From contig CAJUKP010000001.1 in NCBI GenBank assembly GCA_910587165.1, positions 124,001-188,000 on the forward strand: a stretch of 64,000 nucleotides of DNA, written 5' to 3'. Below are positions 35,801 to 44,388 of the stretch, one piece after another. The notes beneath the pieces were generated by a model. The model had not been told where the DNA came from and did no database searches. It saw only the letters and a list, made by a program, of their open reading frames with translations. Numbering within the stretch: the stretch's first letter is position 1; each line of letters opens with the position of its first letter. The translations under genes and the position numbers were made by a program. This DNA is from an uncultured Duncaniella sp. (lineage in GTDB: Bacteria > Bacteroidota > Bacteroidia > Bacteroidales > Muribaculaceae).

Positions 35801-36386
35801 TGACGGAGACCATCACCGGTATGTCCGCGCCACGATGCTTCATGGCATCGGCAGCCGCATGGAGGCCGGCCTTGAGATTGAGAGTGTCGAACACAGTCTC
35901 GAAAAGCAGCAGATCCACCCCACCCTCCATCAGAGCCAAGGTCTGCTCGTAATATGCGTCGTAGAGTTCATCGTAGGTCACCGCCCTCGCTCCCGGATCG
36001 GCCACATCGGCGCTCATGGAGGCTGTCTTGTTGGTCGGTCCCACCGATCCGGCCACCATGATGTGTCGTCCGGCAATCGAGTCGGCCACCTTGCGGGCTA
36101 TCCTTGCCCCTTCACGGTTGATCTCGCTGACGAAAGGTTCCATGCCGTAGTCGGCCATGGATATTGAATTGGCGTTGAATGTATTGGTGGTGATGATGTC
36201 GGCTCCGGCCATCGCATATTGTCTCGATATTTCCTCTATGATATCGGGTCGTGTGATACACAGCAGGTCGTTGTTGCCCCGTTGCGATGACGGATGTCCG
36301 GCAAAGCGTGTGCCGCGGAAGTCATTTTCGGTCAGGTCATAGCGCTGGATCATTGTGCCCATTGCGCCGTCAAGTACGAGAATCAT
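32835..36386 (-). CDS. metH: Cobalamin-dependent methionine synthase
   Basis: Transfers methyl from methyltetrahydrofolate to homocysteine through B12. Start at 36386 (MILVLDGAMGTMIQRYDL), giving 1183 aa. Domains in order: homocysteine-binding with zinc cysteines (IGLNCSFGP, GGCCGTTPEH), pterin-binding (VSIGERCNVAGSRKF, VPVMIDSSNW), cobalamin cap and B12-binding with DVHDIGKN near 745-752, and the C-terminal reactivation domain (RPAVGYPILPDQ). It is complete. No cobalamin riboswitch is present in the 79-base gap upstream, which is occupied by a terminator hairpin. Confidence 0.97.
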   Translation of the reverse strand: MILVLDGAMGTMIQRYDLTENDFRGTRFAGHPSSQRGNNDLLCITRPDIIEEISRQYAMAGADIITTNTFNANSISMADYGMEPFVSEINREGARIARKVADSIAGRHIMVAGSVGPTNKTASMSADVADPGARAVTYDELYDAYYEQTLALMEGGVDLLLFETVFDTLNLKAGLHAAADAMKHRGADIPVMVSVTIAGKDGRTFSGQTLEAFIASVSHVKLFSIGLNCSFGPREIRPWLRELAGICPCKVSCHPNAGLPDASGRYNETPESMAGLMGELADEGLVDIVGGCCGTTPEHIAALRRMADGKKGRTVPAFRPAMRLSGLDMLEVCPENRFVSIGERCNVAGSRKFLRLIKEGSLDEALEIARRQVEDGAQILDINMDDGLLDARSEMTRFLNLMASEPDIARVPVMIDSSNWDVIESALKCVQGKGIVNSISLKEGEEEFLRRAGIIRSYGAAVVVMAFDEKGQADIYERKIEVCSRAYRLLTEKAGFPPEDIIFDPNVLAIATGLEEHDRYGLDFIRATGWIKRNLPGAKVSGGLSNLSFSFRGNTPLREAMHAVFLYHAIAEGMDMAIINPSTKITYEDIEPGLRNLLEDVVLARSAEAPSLLADHARRMLEETRGTNGGGEAPAKRNEEWRSLPVDKRLGYALVHGITTRLEEDINELLDTGIDPVKVIDGPLMDGMNHVGALFGEGKMFLPQVVKTARTMKAAVALLQPHIDSRRAVEGERAKAGKILFATVKGDVHDIGKNIVSIVLSCNGYEVIDLGVMVPAETIVATALRERPDIVCLSGLITPSLEEMAHVAVEMARAGLEIPIMVGGATTSRLHTALKIDPRYPGAVVHVPDAAQNPILAARLLDPVTREAYIASLKEEARQLRLQEEKRLEQTSLLPLGEARKRSARNAAGTGRGIFSPQERTVTEIPADELIPLINWRAFLTAWKLPASLATASQVHECPSCAAAWIAENEEAGGHGKAAEALRLITDARRLLNEPWKVRGVTRFVNARAENENIIIDGDILFPTLRKQTPSDDGTCPSAADFVDTDGEVIGAFAVSVEERPESSDPYRALLEQTVAHRLAEAASEWMHRHAAGGNGIRPAVGYPILPDQTLNHTLDTILDMGGIGITLTENGAMHPSASVSGLYIPSPEARYFTVGEIAGDQMAVYARARSTTPEKIRKILGR

Positions 36387-36408
36387 TATTGAAAGGGATA
36401 AAATATAT

Positions 36409-36440
36409 GGGACCGGAGGGGATTGCACACCTCCGGTCCC
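36409..36440. terminator. Hairpin between M48 protease and metH
   Basis: GGGACCGGAGG (36409-36419) pairs perfectly with 36430-36440 around a 10-base loop, followed on the minus strand by an AT-rich stretch. Confidence 0.75.
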
Positions 36441-36465
36441 AGTGATGTGGTACGGTAGGGTTATA

Positions 36466-37257
36466 TTATTCGGGTCTCTTGAAGCCGTCCTTTGTGGCGC
36501 GCTCGCTCATACGCTTGATGCGCTCCTTGGTCTCGGGATGAGAGGAGAACATCTTGTTGATGTAGCTTGCCTTTGTGCCGGCGCTCTCCTCCATGGTGAG
36601 GAATTTCTCGAACGCCATCACCATACCCCAGGGATTGCGTCCGTTGGCCACGAGGAAATCATAGCCGCAGTCGTCGGCCTCTTTCTCCTGCTTCTGGCTG
36701 AATTTGGCTCCGACGAGGCTCTGTGAGAGATCGCCGAGCTGGGAGTCGGTGAGGGCAGCGAGCTTGCCGCTTGCCGCGCCGATGGCATCCTTGGCCGCAC
36801 CTGTGAGGAGCTCCTGTTTGAATGCTTTCTTGGAGTGGTGCTTGGCCACATGGCCTATCTCGTGGCCGATGATGCCGAGGAGCTCATCGTCGCTCATGAT
36901 GTCCATGAGTGAGGAAAACACTCTCACGCTACCGTCGGGACAGGCGAAGGCATTGACGTCGATGACATCATATACCTTGAAATTCAAAGGTATGCCGTCG
37001 GCATCGTTCATTCCCTCGGTGAGTTTCTTGAGGCGGATGGTGTAGGGGCTGTCATCGCCGGGAACAGGATTGTTCTTGTCCATCCAATCCACGGATTCTT
37101 TCACGTATGCCGCCATATCGGCATCGCTGATGGTGAGGGCCTGAACAGTCTTTGTGGCGGCTCCGGCCACTTTCTTGAGGTTGAACTGCGCGGATGCCGG
37201 CATGGAGACAGCCAGCATCATCACAAACGAAAGAAACGTAAATACTGTCTTTTTCAT
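36466..37257 (-). CDS. Periplasmic M48 family metalloprotease
   Basis: 263 aa with a signal peptide (MKKTVFTFLSFVMMLAVSMP, cleavage ASA-Q). The zinc motif HEIGH (IIGHEIGHVAKHHSKKAF, near 137-141) and the downstream zinc Glu in EKEADDCGYDFL are intact; no transmembrane helices besides the signal, so it is a soluble periplasmic Oma1/BepA-like relative. Probable role is degradation or quality control of envelope proteins. It has its own promoter and terminator and is thus a single-gene unit upstream of metH. Confidence 0.93.
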   Translation of the reverse strand: MKKTVFTFLSFVMMLAVSMPASAQFNLKKVAGAATKTVQALTISDADMAAYVKESVDWMDKNNPVPGDDSPYTIRLKKLTEGMNDADGIPLNFKVYDVIDVNAFACPDGSVRVFSSLMDIMSDDELLGIIGHEIGHVAKHHSKKAFKQELLTGAAKDAIGAASGKLAALTDSQLGDLSQSLVGAKFSQKQEKEADDCGYDFLVANGRNPWGMVMAFEKFLTMEESAGTKASYINKMFSSHPETKERIKRMSERATKDGFKRPE

Positions 37258-37320
37258 TTTTGTAGAGTGATTGGTTATATATGCTTTATGTCAGTGGTTC
37301 GGATTTTGGTTTCGTATCTG

Positions 37321-37352
37321 CAAAGATAGACATTTTCCGTAGGATATGGCAA
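37321..37352 (-). promoter_or_regulatory. Promoter of the M48 protease gene
   Basis: Minus strand TTG (37350-37352), 21 bases, TATCTTTG (37321-37328). Confidence 0.7.
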
Positions 37353-37427
37353 TTTTATAAATGAAAAAACTTGGCTGTGTCACGGATTGTTGTTTACTTT
37401 GTGAATACAAACGAAAAACCTTATAAA

Positions 37428-38831
37428 ATGAAGCTTCATCAATTCTCTCTCATCACTTTTCTGCTCGCTTTAATGGCATTGAGTTCATGCTCGAAGCGTT
37501 CGGAACTCCTTGACACTATCCCGGCTGACTCCAATGTGGTGGCTCTGGCCGATGTCAGGAAAATCTGCTCGGAACTGGGCATCACGTTTTCACCGACAGG
37601 TGCCGCCATTCCCGGAGAACTCAAGTCAAAGCTCGGTCTGAACGATGATTCAAATGGGCTGCTTGACCTTCTCGGCCGTCTCGACGCCTCCGGCACAGCT
37701 GATGTATCGGCGGTGGCAATGGTCTATTATGACGACCAGATGGTGATGACCCTCCCGGTCGAAAGTCTCGACAGGCTGAAGGCCCTCGACTGTCCGTGGC
37801 TGCAGTGGGGTGATGACTCCGAAGGTTTCGCCACCGGTACGCTCGGCAAGGATCTGAGCGTGGTGGCCTCCGATTCACAGCTTTGGCTGCTCGATGTGTC
37901 GCCCAAGGCGGCATCAAAGGTCAAGAGTCTGTTGAAAGCCGCAGACAAGCAGGCTGTAGGAGGCATTGATGCCATAGCCCGTTCCCTTACGGCCGGCAAG
38001 CTGGTCAATATGGCTGTCCTGATGGAAAACGCAGGGGAGAAAGACGGCGAGGAGGAGAATCATGACGCTTTGTTGGCCTCGACATGGTCGCTGATAGGGA
38101 TAAATGTCGATGGCAAGCGTCTTGTTGCCGATGTCTCCATGGTGAAAGGCACAGGCGAGGATATCGCCGTCGAAGGTATGCAACCGGTCAATCCGGCTGT
38201 GCTGTCCTACGTTCCCTCATCGTGCAGCATGGCTTTCGCCGCCGGACTCACTCCCCGTTTCAACTGGGATTTCCTGAAGCTTCTCGCCACCGTAGGTGGA
38301 GATTTCCAGACCCGCGCCGCCATTGACGTGGCTGTCCCGTTCCTGAGCAGCATTGACGGAACCGTGCTTGCCGCGGCTGCTCCGGCCAATGATGAGGCAT
38401 TCAGCGATCCCGATCCATCCAACTGGAATTTCATAATCATGGCCCACCTGAGCCAGGAGAAGATAGATCAGCTGCTCGGAATGGTGCGCACCATGATGTT
38501 CACCTCGGGTGTGTCGCCACGCATTGACAAAGACGGAATCATGGTGGTGCCTCAGTATGGCATGAATCTCTATATGGGCAATGTGGACGGTTATTTCGCT
38601 GTGGCCACATTCCCCTTCGACAACAACCGCGACAACTCCCTCGCCCCCGTCTTCGGCGGCAAGGAGGCCGCAGCTGTGTTCTCTCTCCCCTCGGTGTCGC
38701 TCCTCTCACCGTCGGCTCCCTCATGGGGTCTTGATGTGAAGGCTCAGTTCGATGGCTCGAAAGGTCAGGTGGAACTCTCGCTCCCCGGATCGGAAGGATC
38801 GGTGCTTGTTAATCTGCTTTCGCTCCTATGA
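37428..38831 (+). CDS. Lipoprotein, DUF4836-like, upstream of an ABC system
   Basis: Start at the ATG at 37428 gives a lipoprotein signal (LALMALSSCS, lipobox Cys at about 19); an earlier TTG at 37371 is not needed. 467 aa. The IPADSNVVALADVRKICSELG opening and repeated barrel-like halves resemble the Bacteroidales DUF4836 lipoproteins. A promoter-like TTG-N20-TTACTTTG precedes it. The stop overlaps the ABC ATPase start as ATGA, so lipoprotein, ATPase and permease are made as one unit and probably form one envelope complex. Precise function unknown. Confidence 0.8.
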   Translation: MKLHQFSLITFLLALMALSSCSKRSELLDTIPADSNVVALADVRKICSELGITFSPTGAAIPGELKSKLGLNDDSNGLLDLLGRLDASGTADVSAVAMVYYDDQMVMTLPVESLDRLKALDCPWLQWGDDSEGFATGTLGKDLSVVASDSQLWLLDVSPKAASKVKSLLKAADKQAVGGIDAIARSLTAGKLVNMAVLMENAGEKDGEEENHDALLASTWSLIGINVDGKRLVADVSMVKGTGEDIAVEGMQPVNPAVLSYVPSSCSMAFAAGLTPRFNWDFLKLLATVGGDFQTRAAIDVAVPFLSSIDGTVLAAAAPANDEAFSDPDPSNWNFIIMAHLSQEKIDQLLGMVRTMMFTSGVSPRIDKDGIMVVPQYGMNLYMGNVDGYFAVATFPFDNNRDNSLAPVFGGKEAAAVFSLPSVSLLSPSAPSWGLDVKAQFDGSKGQVELSLPGSEGSVLVNLLSLL

Positions 38832-39490
38832 TTGATGAGATAACCTTGCGCCGGGTGCTCCCGAGGGTATTCCGTGGTCTTGAGAATGAGGAGCCTGTGA
38901 GCCGGTCGGAGGTATGGATGCGTGATGCCGTCACATTCCGCCGTCCCGGAAGTTATATCATCGAGGCTGAGAGCGGGACAGGCAAATCATCGCTGTGCTC
39001 GTTCATCTACGGTGCCCGCACCGACTATGACGGTGAGATCCTGTTTGACGGGAAACCTGTGAGCTCATTCTCCATCGGAAAGTGGTGTGAGCTCCGCTGC
39101 CGGGCGCTTGCTTATCTGCCTCAGGAGATGCGGCTGTTCCCGGAGCTGACTGTGATGGAGAACATCGACGTGAAGAACCGTCTCACCGGATTCCGCACCC
39201 CCTCCAGGATCAGGGAGATGCTCGAGATGCTTGAGCTCGGTGCGCGTCTCGATGACAGAGCCGGGATCCTGTCGATAGGCCAGCAGCAGAGGGTGGCGAT
39301 CGTGAGAGCGCTTTGCCAACCGTTTGACTTCCTGCTGGTCGACGAGCCGGTGAGCCATCTCGATGCCCGCAACAATCAGGCCGTGGCTTCTCTGATAGCT
39401 TCTGAAGCCGCCGCACAGGGAGCGGCTATCATCGCCACTTCGGTGGGCAACAAGCTCACGCTCTCCGATTATCAATTACTGAACCTCTGA
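38828..39490 (+). CDS. ABC transporter ATP-binding protein
   Basis: 220 aa, LolD/FtsE-like size. Walker A is ESGTGKSS at 48-55, Q-loop YLPQEM, signature LSIGQQQR, Walker B FLLVDEPVSHLD. The switch histidine normally in (I/V)-x-x-THD is replaced by Ser in IIATSVGNK, so hydrolysis may be slowed or serve a mechanical rather than high-turnover role. Coupled to the lipoprotein before it and the FtsX-like permease after it. Confidence 0.9.
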   Translation: MIDEITLRRVLPRVFRGLENEEPVSRSEVWMRDAVTFRRPGSYIIEAESGTGKSSLCSFIYGARTDYDGEILFDGKPVSSFSIGKWCELRCRALAYLPQEMRLFPELTVMENIDVKNRLTGFRTPSRIREMLEMLELGARLDDRAGILSIGQQQRVAIVRALCQPFDFLLVDEPVSHLDARNNQAVASLIASEAAAQGAAIIATSVGNKLTLSDYQLLNL

Positions 39491-39496
39491 AGACAA

Positions 39497-40708
39497 ATGC
39501 CAACCCATCCACTCAGCCGCCTGTTGAGGCGCAACATAAGCGCGGGACAGATCATAGGCTATGCCCTGGCCAATCTTGTAGGACTCACCATAGTGCTGAC
39601 GGCACTGCAGTTTTACCGCGATGTGACATCGGCCACATCGGGCGACGATTCATTCATCTCCTCCGACTATCTTATCATCTCGAAAAAAGTGAGCGGCCTG
39701 GGCAATTTCCTCGGATCCGACCCGTCGGCCACACGCTTCACCTCCGCCGACCGTGATGAGATCAGCTCGCAGCCCTGGGCGGCCGAGGTGGGTGAGTTCA
39801 CCTCCGCCGACTTCAATGTGGCGGCCAGGGTGGACTTCGGCGGGAGTCCTCTCACCACAGCCCTGTTCCTTGAGTCGATACCCGATGAGTTTTTCGATGT
39901 CTCGCCGCGCGGGTGGGACTACACCCCCGGGTCAGGCAAGCCTCTTCCGATAGTGATCTCAAAGGATTATCTCACACTGTATAACTTCGGCTTCGCCACC
40001 TCGCGCGGAATGCCGCAGATCTCCGAGGAGCTGATCGGCTCGCTGCCGTTGCGGCTTTCGGTGAGCGGCGGTGGAAAGCAGGAGTGGATTGACGCCCGCA
40101 TAGTCGGATTCTCGTCGCGGCTCAACACCATAGCCGTGCCCGAGGAGTTCATGACATGGGCCAACCGAGAGTTCGCCGATCCGGCCTCTCCCCGTCAGTC
40201 AGATCCCTCGCGGCTCATCGTGCGTCTCCGTCAGGCCGGCGATCCGGCGGCGATGGCTTTCATGGCCGGTCATGACTATGAGGTGGCCGGCGACAAGGAT
40301 GCCGGTGGGAAGGCCGCCTACTTCCTGTCTCTCGTCACCACTATCGTCGTGGCTGTGGGTGTGATCATCAGTCTTCTCGCTTTCTTCATACTCCTGCTGA
40401 GCATATATCTGCTCCTGCAGAAGAACCGCGACAAGATCCACGATCTCATGCTCCTGGGCTATACTCCCGGGCGTGTGGCCCGATACTACCATCTGCTCGT
40501 GGCCGGTGTCAACGCACTGGTGCTCATCCTTGCCGTGAGCGTGATGCTCGTGGCCGGCGCCGGATGGCAGGAAGCGCTCGGATCCATCGGGGCCGAGAGT
40601 GCCCCGGTGTGGCCCACGATAGCCGCCGGAGTGGCTATGATGCTCGTCATAACGGCAGGAAATATGATAGCCATATCGCGCAGTATACGCCGGAATTTCA
40701 GGCGGTAG
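39497..40708 (+). CDS. FtsX-like ABC transporter permease
   Basis: 403 aa. One N-terminal transmembrane helix (IIGYALANLVGLTIVLTALQF), a periplasmic domain of about 230 residues (ISKKVSGLGNFLG, GGSPLTTALFLESIPDEFF), then three C-terminal helices (TIVVAVGVIISLLAFFILL etc.). This is the MacB/LolC/FtsX topology. Partner of the ATPase 6 bases upstream and probably the lipoprotein before it. It may extract or signal from the outer leaflet, or control a cell-wall enzyme; the substrate is unknown. Confidence 0.9.
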   Translation: MPTHPLSRLLRRNISAGQIIGYALANLVGLTIVLTALQFYRDVTSATSGDDSFISSDYLIISKKVSGLGNFLGSDPSATRFTSADRDEISSQPWAAEVGEFTSADFNVAARVDFGGSPLTTALFLESIPDEFFDVSPRGWDYTPGSGKPLPIVISKDYLTLYNFGFATSRGMPQISEELIGSLPLRLSVSGGGKQEWIDARIVGFSSRLNTIAVPEEFMTWANREFADPASPRQSDPSRLIVRLRQAGDPAAMAFMAGHDYEVAGDKDAGGKAAYFLSLVTTIVVAVGVIISLLAFFILLLSIYLLLQKNRDKIHDLMLLGYTPGRVARYYHLLVAGVNALVLILAVSVMLVAGAGWQEALGSIGAESAPVWPTIAAGVAMMLVITAGNMIAISRSIRRNFRR

Positions 40709-40799
40709 AGAATCGTTTAACTTAAATTTTTAATTCCCGAAAAATTTCCGTAATTTTGCAGGAAAGAATAAACCATCAACCCAAATAACAATAGATACT

Positions 40800-41735
40800 A
40801 TGTCAAAGGTAACAGTCGTAGGCGCCGGCAATGTGGGCGCTACTTGTGCAAATGTATTGACTACCTGCTCGATTGCCGACGAGGTAGTGCTCCTCGACAT
40901 CAAGGAAGGTGTCAGCGAGGGCAAGGCTATGGACATCATGCAGACCGCAGCCATCCTCAACACCTCTACCGTGCTCCGCGGTGTGACCAACGACTATTCG
41001 GCCACAGCCGACAGCGATGTTGTGGTGATCACTTCCGGAATTCCCCGCAAGCCCGGCATGACCCGCGAGGAGCTCATCGGTGTCAACGCCGGCATCGTCA
41101 AGAGCGTGACCGAGCAGCTTCTCAAGTTCTCGCCCAACGCGATCATCATCTGCATCTCCAACCCCATGGATACCATGACCTACCTCATCCACAAGGTGAG
41201 CGGTCTGCCCAAGAACCGTATCATCGGTATGGGTGGCGCACTCGACAGCGCACGTTTCAAATACTTCCTCAGCCAGGCTCTCGGTGCTAATGCAACCGAG
41301 GTCGAGGGTATCGTTATCGGCGGCCACGGCGACACCACAATGATCCCCCTCACACGCTATGCTGCCTACCGCGGCGTTCCCGCTACCAACTATCTCGATG
41401 CCGAGACTCTCGGCAAGGTTGCCGCTGACACCATGGTGGGCGGTGCCACCCTCACCAAGCTTCTCGGCACATCGGCATGGTATGCTCCCGGTGCAGCAGG
41501 AGCTCAGATGGTTAAGGCTGTCCTCCACAACGAGAAGAAGCTCATCTCCTGCTCGGCTCTCCTCGACGGTGAGTATGGCGAGAAGGATCTCTGCATCGGC
41601 GTTCCCGCTATCATCGGCCGCAACGGTATCGAGAAGATCGTTGAGTTCGATCTCAATGACGAGGAGAAGGCTCTCTTCCACAAGAGCGCCGAGGCTGTCC
41701 ACAAGACCAACGACGCTCTCGCCGGTGCTCTCTGA
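40800..41735 (+). CDS. mdh: Malate dehydrogenase
   Basis: NAD-dependent malate/oxaloacetate interconversion. The Rossmann motif VVGAGNVGATCA is at 5-16, the substrate loop SGIPRKPGMTRE has the Arg that favours malate over lactate, and the catalytic His is in IGGHGDTTM. 311 aa. Codon use looks optimised (CTC, GAG, AAG, GGT), as for highly expressed genes. A TAATTTTG -7 box is at 40751-40758. A strong terminator follows. Confidence 0.96.
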   Translation: MSKVTVVGAGNVGATCANVLTTCSIADEVVLLDIKEGVSEGKAMDIMQTAAILNTSTVLRGVTNDYSATADSDVVVITSGIPRKPGMTREELIGVNAGIVKSVTEQLLKFSPNAIIICISNPMDTMTYLIHKVSGLPKNRIIGMGGALDSARFKYFLSQALGANATEVEGIVIGGHGDTTMIPLTRYAAYRGVPATNYLDAETLGKVAADTMVGGATLTKLLGTSAWYAPGAAGAQMVKAVLHNEKKLISCSALLDGEYGEKDLCIGVPAIIGRNGIEKIVEFDLNDEEKALFHKSAEAVHKTNDALAGAL

Positions 41736-41764
41736 GCATAGTCATCTCTTAGAATAAAATAATA

Positions 41765-41818
41765 GGAAACAGATTATTTATCCGTCATTCAGGCAAATAA
41801 TCTGTTTCTTATTTTTTA
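41765..41818 (+). terminator. mdh terminator
   Basis: GAAACAGATTATTT (41766-41779) pairs perfectly with 41795-41808, followed by CTTATTTTTT. Confidence 0.85.
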
Positions 41819-41909
41819 CGCTCCCCTCCAAGGCGAAAAGTGCTGACTCTCCGGAACGAAAGGGGGAGGCTTGTTGTTGAAATGATATAACCAAGAGAAA
41901 TAATAAGAT

Positions 41910-42350
41910 ATGAAACTACCAAGATTGATGACGAGCCTCGCCGTCGTGGCCATTGTGGCCGCCTGCGGAGGCTCTGATGCCAAGAATACCGCGGCTGCCG
42001 CGGCTACCGGCGATACCGCTGTCCGGACAGAGGAGGGTGCTTCGTCGCCTGTGATCCAATGGACCGGCGGCAAGATCTCGCCCGACAAGAATCTCACTAC
42101 CGTGATCGACTTCAATGCCGTATGGTGCGGCCCGTGCCAGAAGTTCGCTCCCGTGTTCGAGTCGGTAGCCGACCAGTATGCCGGTGAATACCGTTTCATC
42201 TCGGTCGATGTCGACAAGTGTGGCGAGACTGCCGAGCAATTCCAGGTCTCCTCGATACCCCAGATCACCATTCTCCGTCCCGACGGCTCAATGAATTCAG
42301 CCGTGGGCTACATGACCGAGACCGAGTTCAAGACATTCCTGTCCATGTGA
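41910..42350 (+). CDS. Thioredoxin-fold lipoprotein
   Basis: 146 aa with a lipoprotein signal (VAIVAACGG, Cys at about 19) and a thioredoxin domain with the active site NAVWCGPCQKF and the cis-Pro loop SSIPQITIL. It should act in the periplasm, reducing or isomerising disulfides or serving as a redox relay. Stands alone between the mdh terminator and a long hairpin. Confidence 0.93.
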   Translation: MKLPRLMTSLAVVAIVAACGGSDAKNTAAAAATGDTAVRTEEGASSPVIQWTGGKISPDKNLTTVIDFNAVWCGPCQKFAPVFESVADQYAGEYRFISVDVDKCGETAEQFQVSSIPQITILRPDGSMNSAVGYMTETEFKTFLSM

Positions 42351-42362
42351 TCATAGTACACA

Positions 42363-42472
42363 AAGTTACCGTTCAGGACAAGGATACAGATTGACAAAAG
42401 TCCAAAAGGAACAGAGTTTTTTTGTTTCTTCTGACCTTTGTCAATCTGTATCCTTGTCCTGAAGGGTAACTT
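42363..42472. repeat. Long inverted repeat after the thioredoxin gene
   Basis: Arms of 36 bases (42363-42398 and 42437-42472) pair with a single mismatch around a 38-base loop that contains GGAACAGAG and a T7 run. Shares AAGGATACAGA and AAAAGGAACA with the hairpins at 9624-9750 and 52241-52306. Confidence 0.9.
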
Positions 42473-42494
42473 TTACCGCTGATGATGGTGTTGA

Positions 42495-42526
42495 TTTGAT
42501 ATTTGCCGGAAATTTCTGTAATTTTG
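42495..42526 (+). promoter_or_regulatory. recF promoter
   Basis: TTTG (42495-42498), 20 bases, TAATTTTG (42519-42526), 10 bases before the recF ATG. Confidence 0.8.
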
Positions 42527-42536
42527 CGGAGTTGTT

Positions 42537-43634
42537 ATGATTCTGAGAGATTTATCTGTCACCAATTTCAAGAATATCCCTGAGAGCCGGTTGGAGTTTT
42601 CGGGGAAAGTGAACTGTTTTTTAGGCAACAACGGCATGGGTAAGAGCAATCTGCTCGATGCCATATATTTCCTGAGTTTCTGCAAAAGTTTCTCGGGAGT
42701 GGCCGACCGTCTGTTGCTGCGCCGTGGCGAGGATTTCGCCATTCTCAAGGCGCGGTATGAACGCAAAGGGGTGGATGAGGAACTGCTCATGGGCCTCTCG
42801 GCCGGACGGCGCAAGAGCCTCAAGCGTGGCGGCAAGGAATACGGGCGCCTGAGTGCCCACATAGGCAGTTTCCCTCTGGTGATGGTGGCTCCCCAGGACA
42901 TTGACCTCATACGCGACAGCGGCGAGGAGCGCCGCCGGTGGATGGACATGGTGATCTCACAGAGCGATCCTGTCTATCTCGACCATCTCATACGCTACGG
43001 CAAGGCTCTCGAGCAACGCAACAAGCTGCTGCGCGAGGGTGCGGTGGACCACAATCTCTATGGTGCCGTGGAGCTCATGATGGAGATGAGTGCTGCCTAT
43101 ATCCATTCCACCCGTGCGGTATGGGTGGCGGAGCTGTCGGATATTTTCGATGGCTATTACAACGCCGTGTCCGGTGGCGGCGAGCACGTGGCGCTGGCTT
43201 ATCAGAGTCATCTCAACGAGCCGGATGTGACACTCCAGACACTGCTCGACCGCGAGAGAAGACACGATGAGATAGTCAGGCACACATCTGTCGGCATTCA
43301 CCGCGACGACATAGAGATGACTCTCGACGGCCTGCCGATGCGCCGCACCGGCAGCCAGGGACAGTGCAAGACATTCACCATAGCCCTGCGTCTGGCCCAG
43401 TATGATTTCCTGAGACGTACCACAGGTATGCGGCCGATGCTGCTTCTCGATGATATTTTCGACAAGCTCGACGCTTCGCGCGTGGAGCGTATAATGGCGC
43501 TCGTCACCGGCGGCGAGTTCGGGCAGATTTTCGTCACTGACACAAACCGCACCCATCTTGATGAAATCATGGCCCGCACCGGAGGCGACTACCGCCTCTG
43601 GAGAGTGGAAAACGGATCGTTCACAAGAATATGA
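42537..43634 (+). CDS. recF: DNA replication/repair protein RecF
   Basis: SMC-like ATPase loading RecA at gaps. Walker A GNNGMGKSN near 31-39, the DLIRDSGEERRRWMD block, signature region GSQGQCKTFTIALRLAQ and Walker B MLLLDDIFDKLD are all present; 365 aa is typical. ATGA overlap with the DUF721 gene gives translational coupling, an arrangement also common near origins in other bacteria. Its own promoter lies just upstream. Confidence 0.97.
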   Translation: MILRDLSVTNFKNIPESRLEFSGKVNCFLGNNGMGKSNLLDAIYFLSFCKSFSGVADRLLLRRGEDFAILKARYERKGVDEELLMGLSAGRRKSLKRGGKEYGRLSAHIGSFPLVMVAPQDIDLIRDSGEERRRWMDMVISQSDPVYLDHLIRYGKALEQRNKLLREGAVDHNLYGAVELMMEMSAAYIHSTRAVWVAELSDIFDGYYNAVSGGGEHVALAYQSHLNEPDVTLQTLLDRERRHDEIVRHTSVGIHRDDIEMTLDGLPMRRTGSQGQCKTFTIALRLAQYDFLRRTTGMRPMLLLDDIFDKLDASRVERIMALVTGGEFGQIFVTDTNRTHLDEIMARTGGDYRLWRVENGSFTRI

Positions 43635-43921
43635 AGCGTACATATCCCAAGCATATCGCCGCGATAATCAATGAGGCTATGGAGCGTGCCGGACTCACCG
43701 ACACCCTCAACGAGCAGAGAGCATCGGCGGCCTGGGTGGATGTGGTGGGGCCGGTGATCAACCGATACACGTCGCGCCGCTATGTGGACCACGGAGTGCT
43801 CCACGTCTACCTCACTTCCGCTCCACTCAAAAACGAACTGAGTTTCAATAAGTCGCGTCTCATCGAGGAGATCAACAAGCTCACCGGTGCTGACGTGGTG
43901 AAAGATATTGCTTTTCATTAA
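43631..43921 (+). CDS. DUF721 family protein
   Basis: 96 aa, starting inside the recF stop. The WVDVVGPVINRYTSRRYVDHGVLHVYLTSAPLKNELSFNK segment is the DUF721/DciA-like KH-type fold (RecF-adjacent gene in many genomes). Distant DciA relatives load the replicative helicase; whether this short form does so is unknown. No other domains. Confidence 0.9.
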   Translation: MKRTYPKHIAAIINEAMERAGLTDTLNEQRASAAWVDVVGPVINRYTSRRYVDHGVLHVYLTSAPLKNELSFNKSRLIEEINKLTGADVVKDIAFH

Positions 43922-43934
43922 AAACAGAGATAAA

Positions 43935-44375
43935 ATGTCAAACCGTTGCGATATACCCTCGGTGGAATTCCGCCACCGTATCCCCCTGCAGATGCGTTTC
44001 AACGACATAGATATGCTGGGCCACCTCAACAACAGTGTCTATTTCACATTCATGGACATGGCCAAGACCCGCTATTTCCAGGCGGTGCTGGGCGACAAGC
44101 TCAATTTCGGACGCTTCGGGGTGGTCATAGTCAACGTCAACTGCGATTTCTGCTCTCCCACGTTCTACGACGATACCATCGAGTGTGAGACAGCCGTGAC
44201 CCGCATAGGAGAGAAGAGCCTTACCATAGAGCAACGTGTCGTAGCGCCGTCCGGCGAGGTGAAATGCCGTTGCACCACTGTTATGTCGGGCTTCGATGCC
44301 AAGACAATGACCTCGGCCCCCATCACGCCTGAGTGGCGCGAAGCCATCGAGGCCTTCGAAGGACACGGATTCTGA
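43935..44375 (+). CDS. Acyl-CoA thioesterase, 4HBT hot-dog fold
   Basis: Start at 43935 (MSNRCDIPSVEF); the frame begins at 43908 but those codons overlap the DUF721 end. The 146-aa protein has the YbgC-type signature QMRFNDIDMLGHLNNSVYFTFMDMAKTRYF with the catalytic Asp/His region. It hydrolyses acyl-CoA of unknown chain. Follows DUF721 by 13 bases and precedes the rRNA methylase. Confidence 0.92.
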   Translation: MSNRCDIPSVEFRHRIPLQMRFNDIDMLGHLNNSVYFTFMDMAKTRYFQAVLGDKLNFGRFGVVIVNVNCDFCSPTFYDDTIECETAVTRIGEKSLTIEQRVVAPSGEVKCRCTTVMSGFDAKTMTSAPITPEWREAIEAFEGHGF

Positions 44376-44388
44376 ACAACGAAAGGTC

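Noticed and set aside
36387..36465. Cobalamin riboswitch before metH
   Set aside because: The gap is only 79 bases and is filled by a GC hairpin; no B12-box-like sequence was seen.
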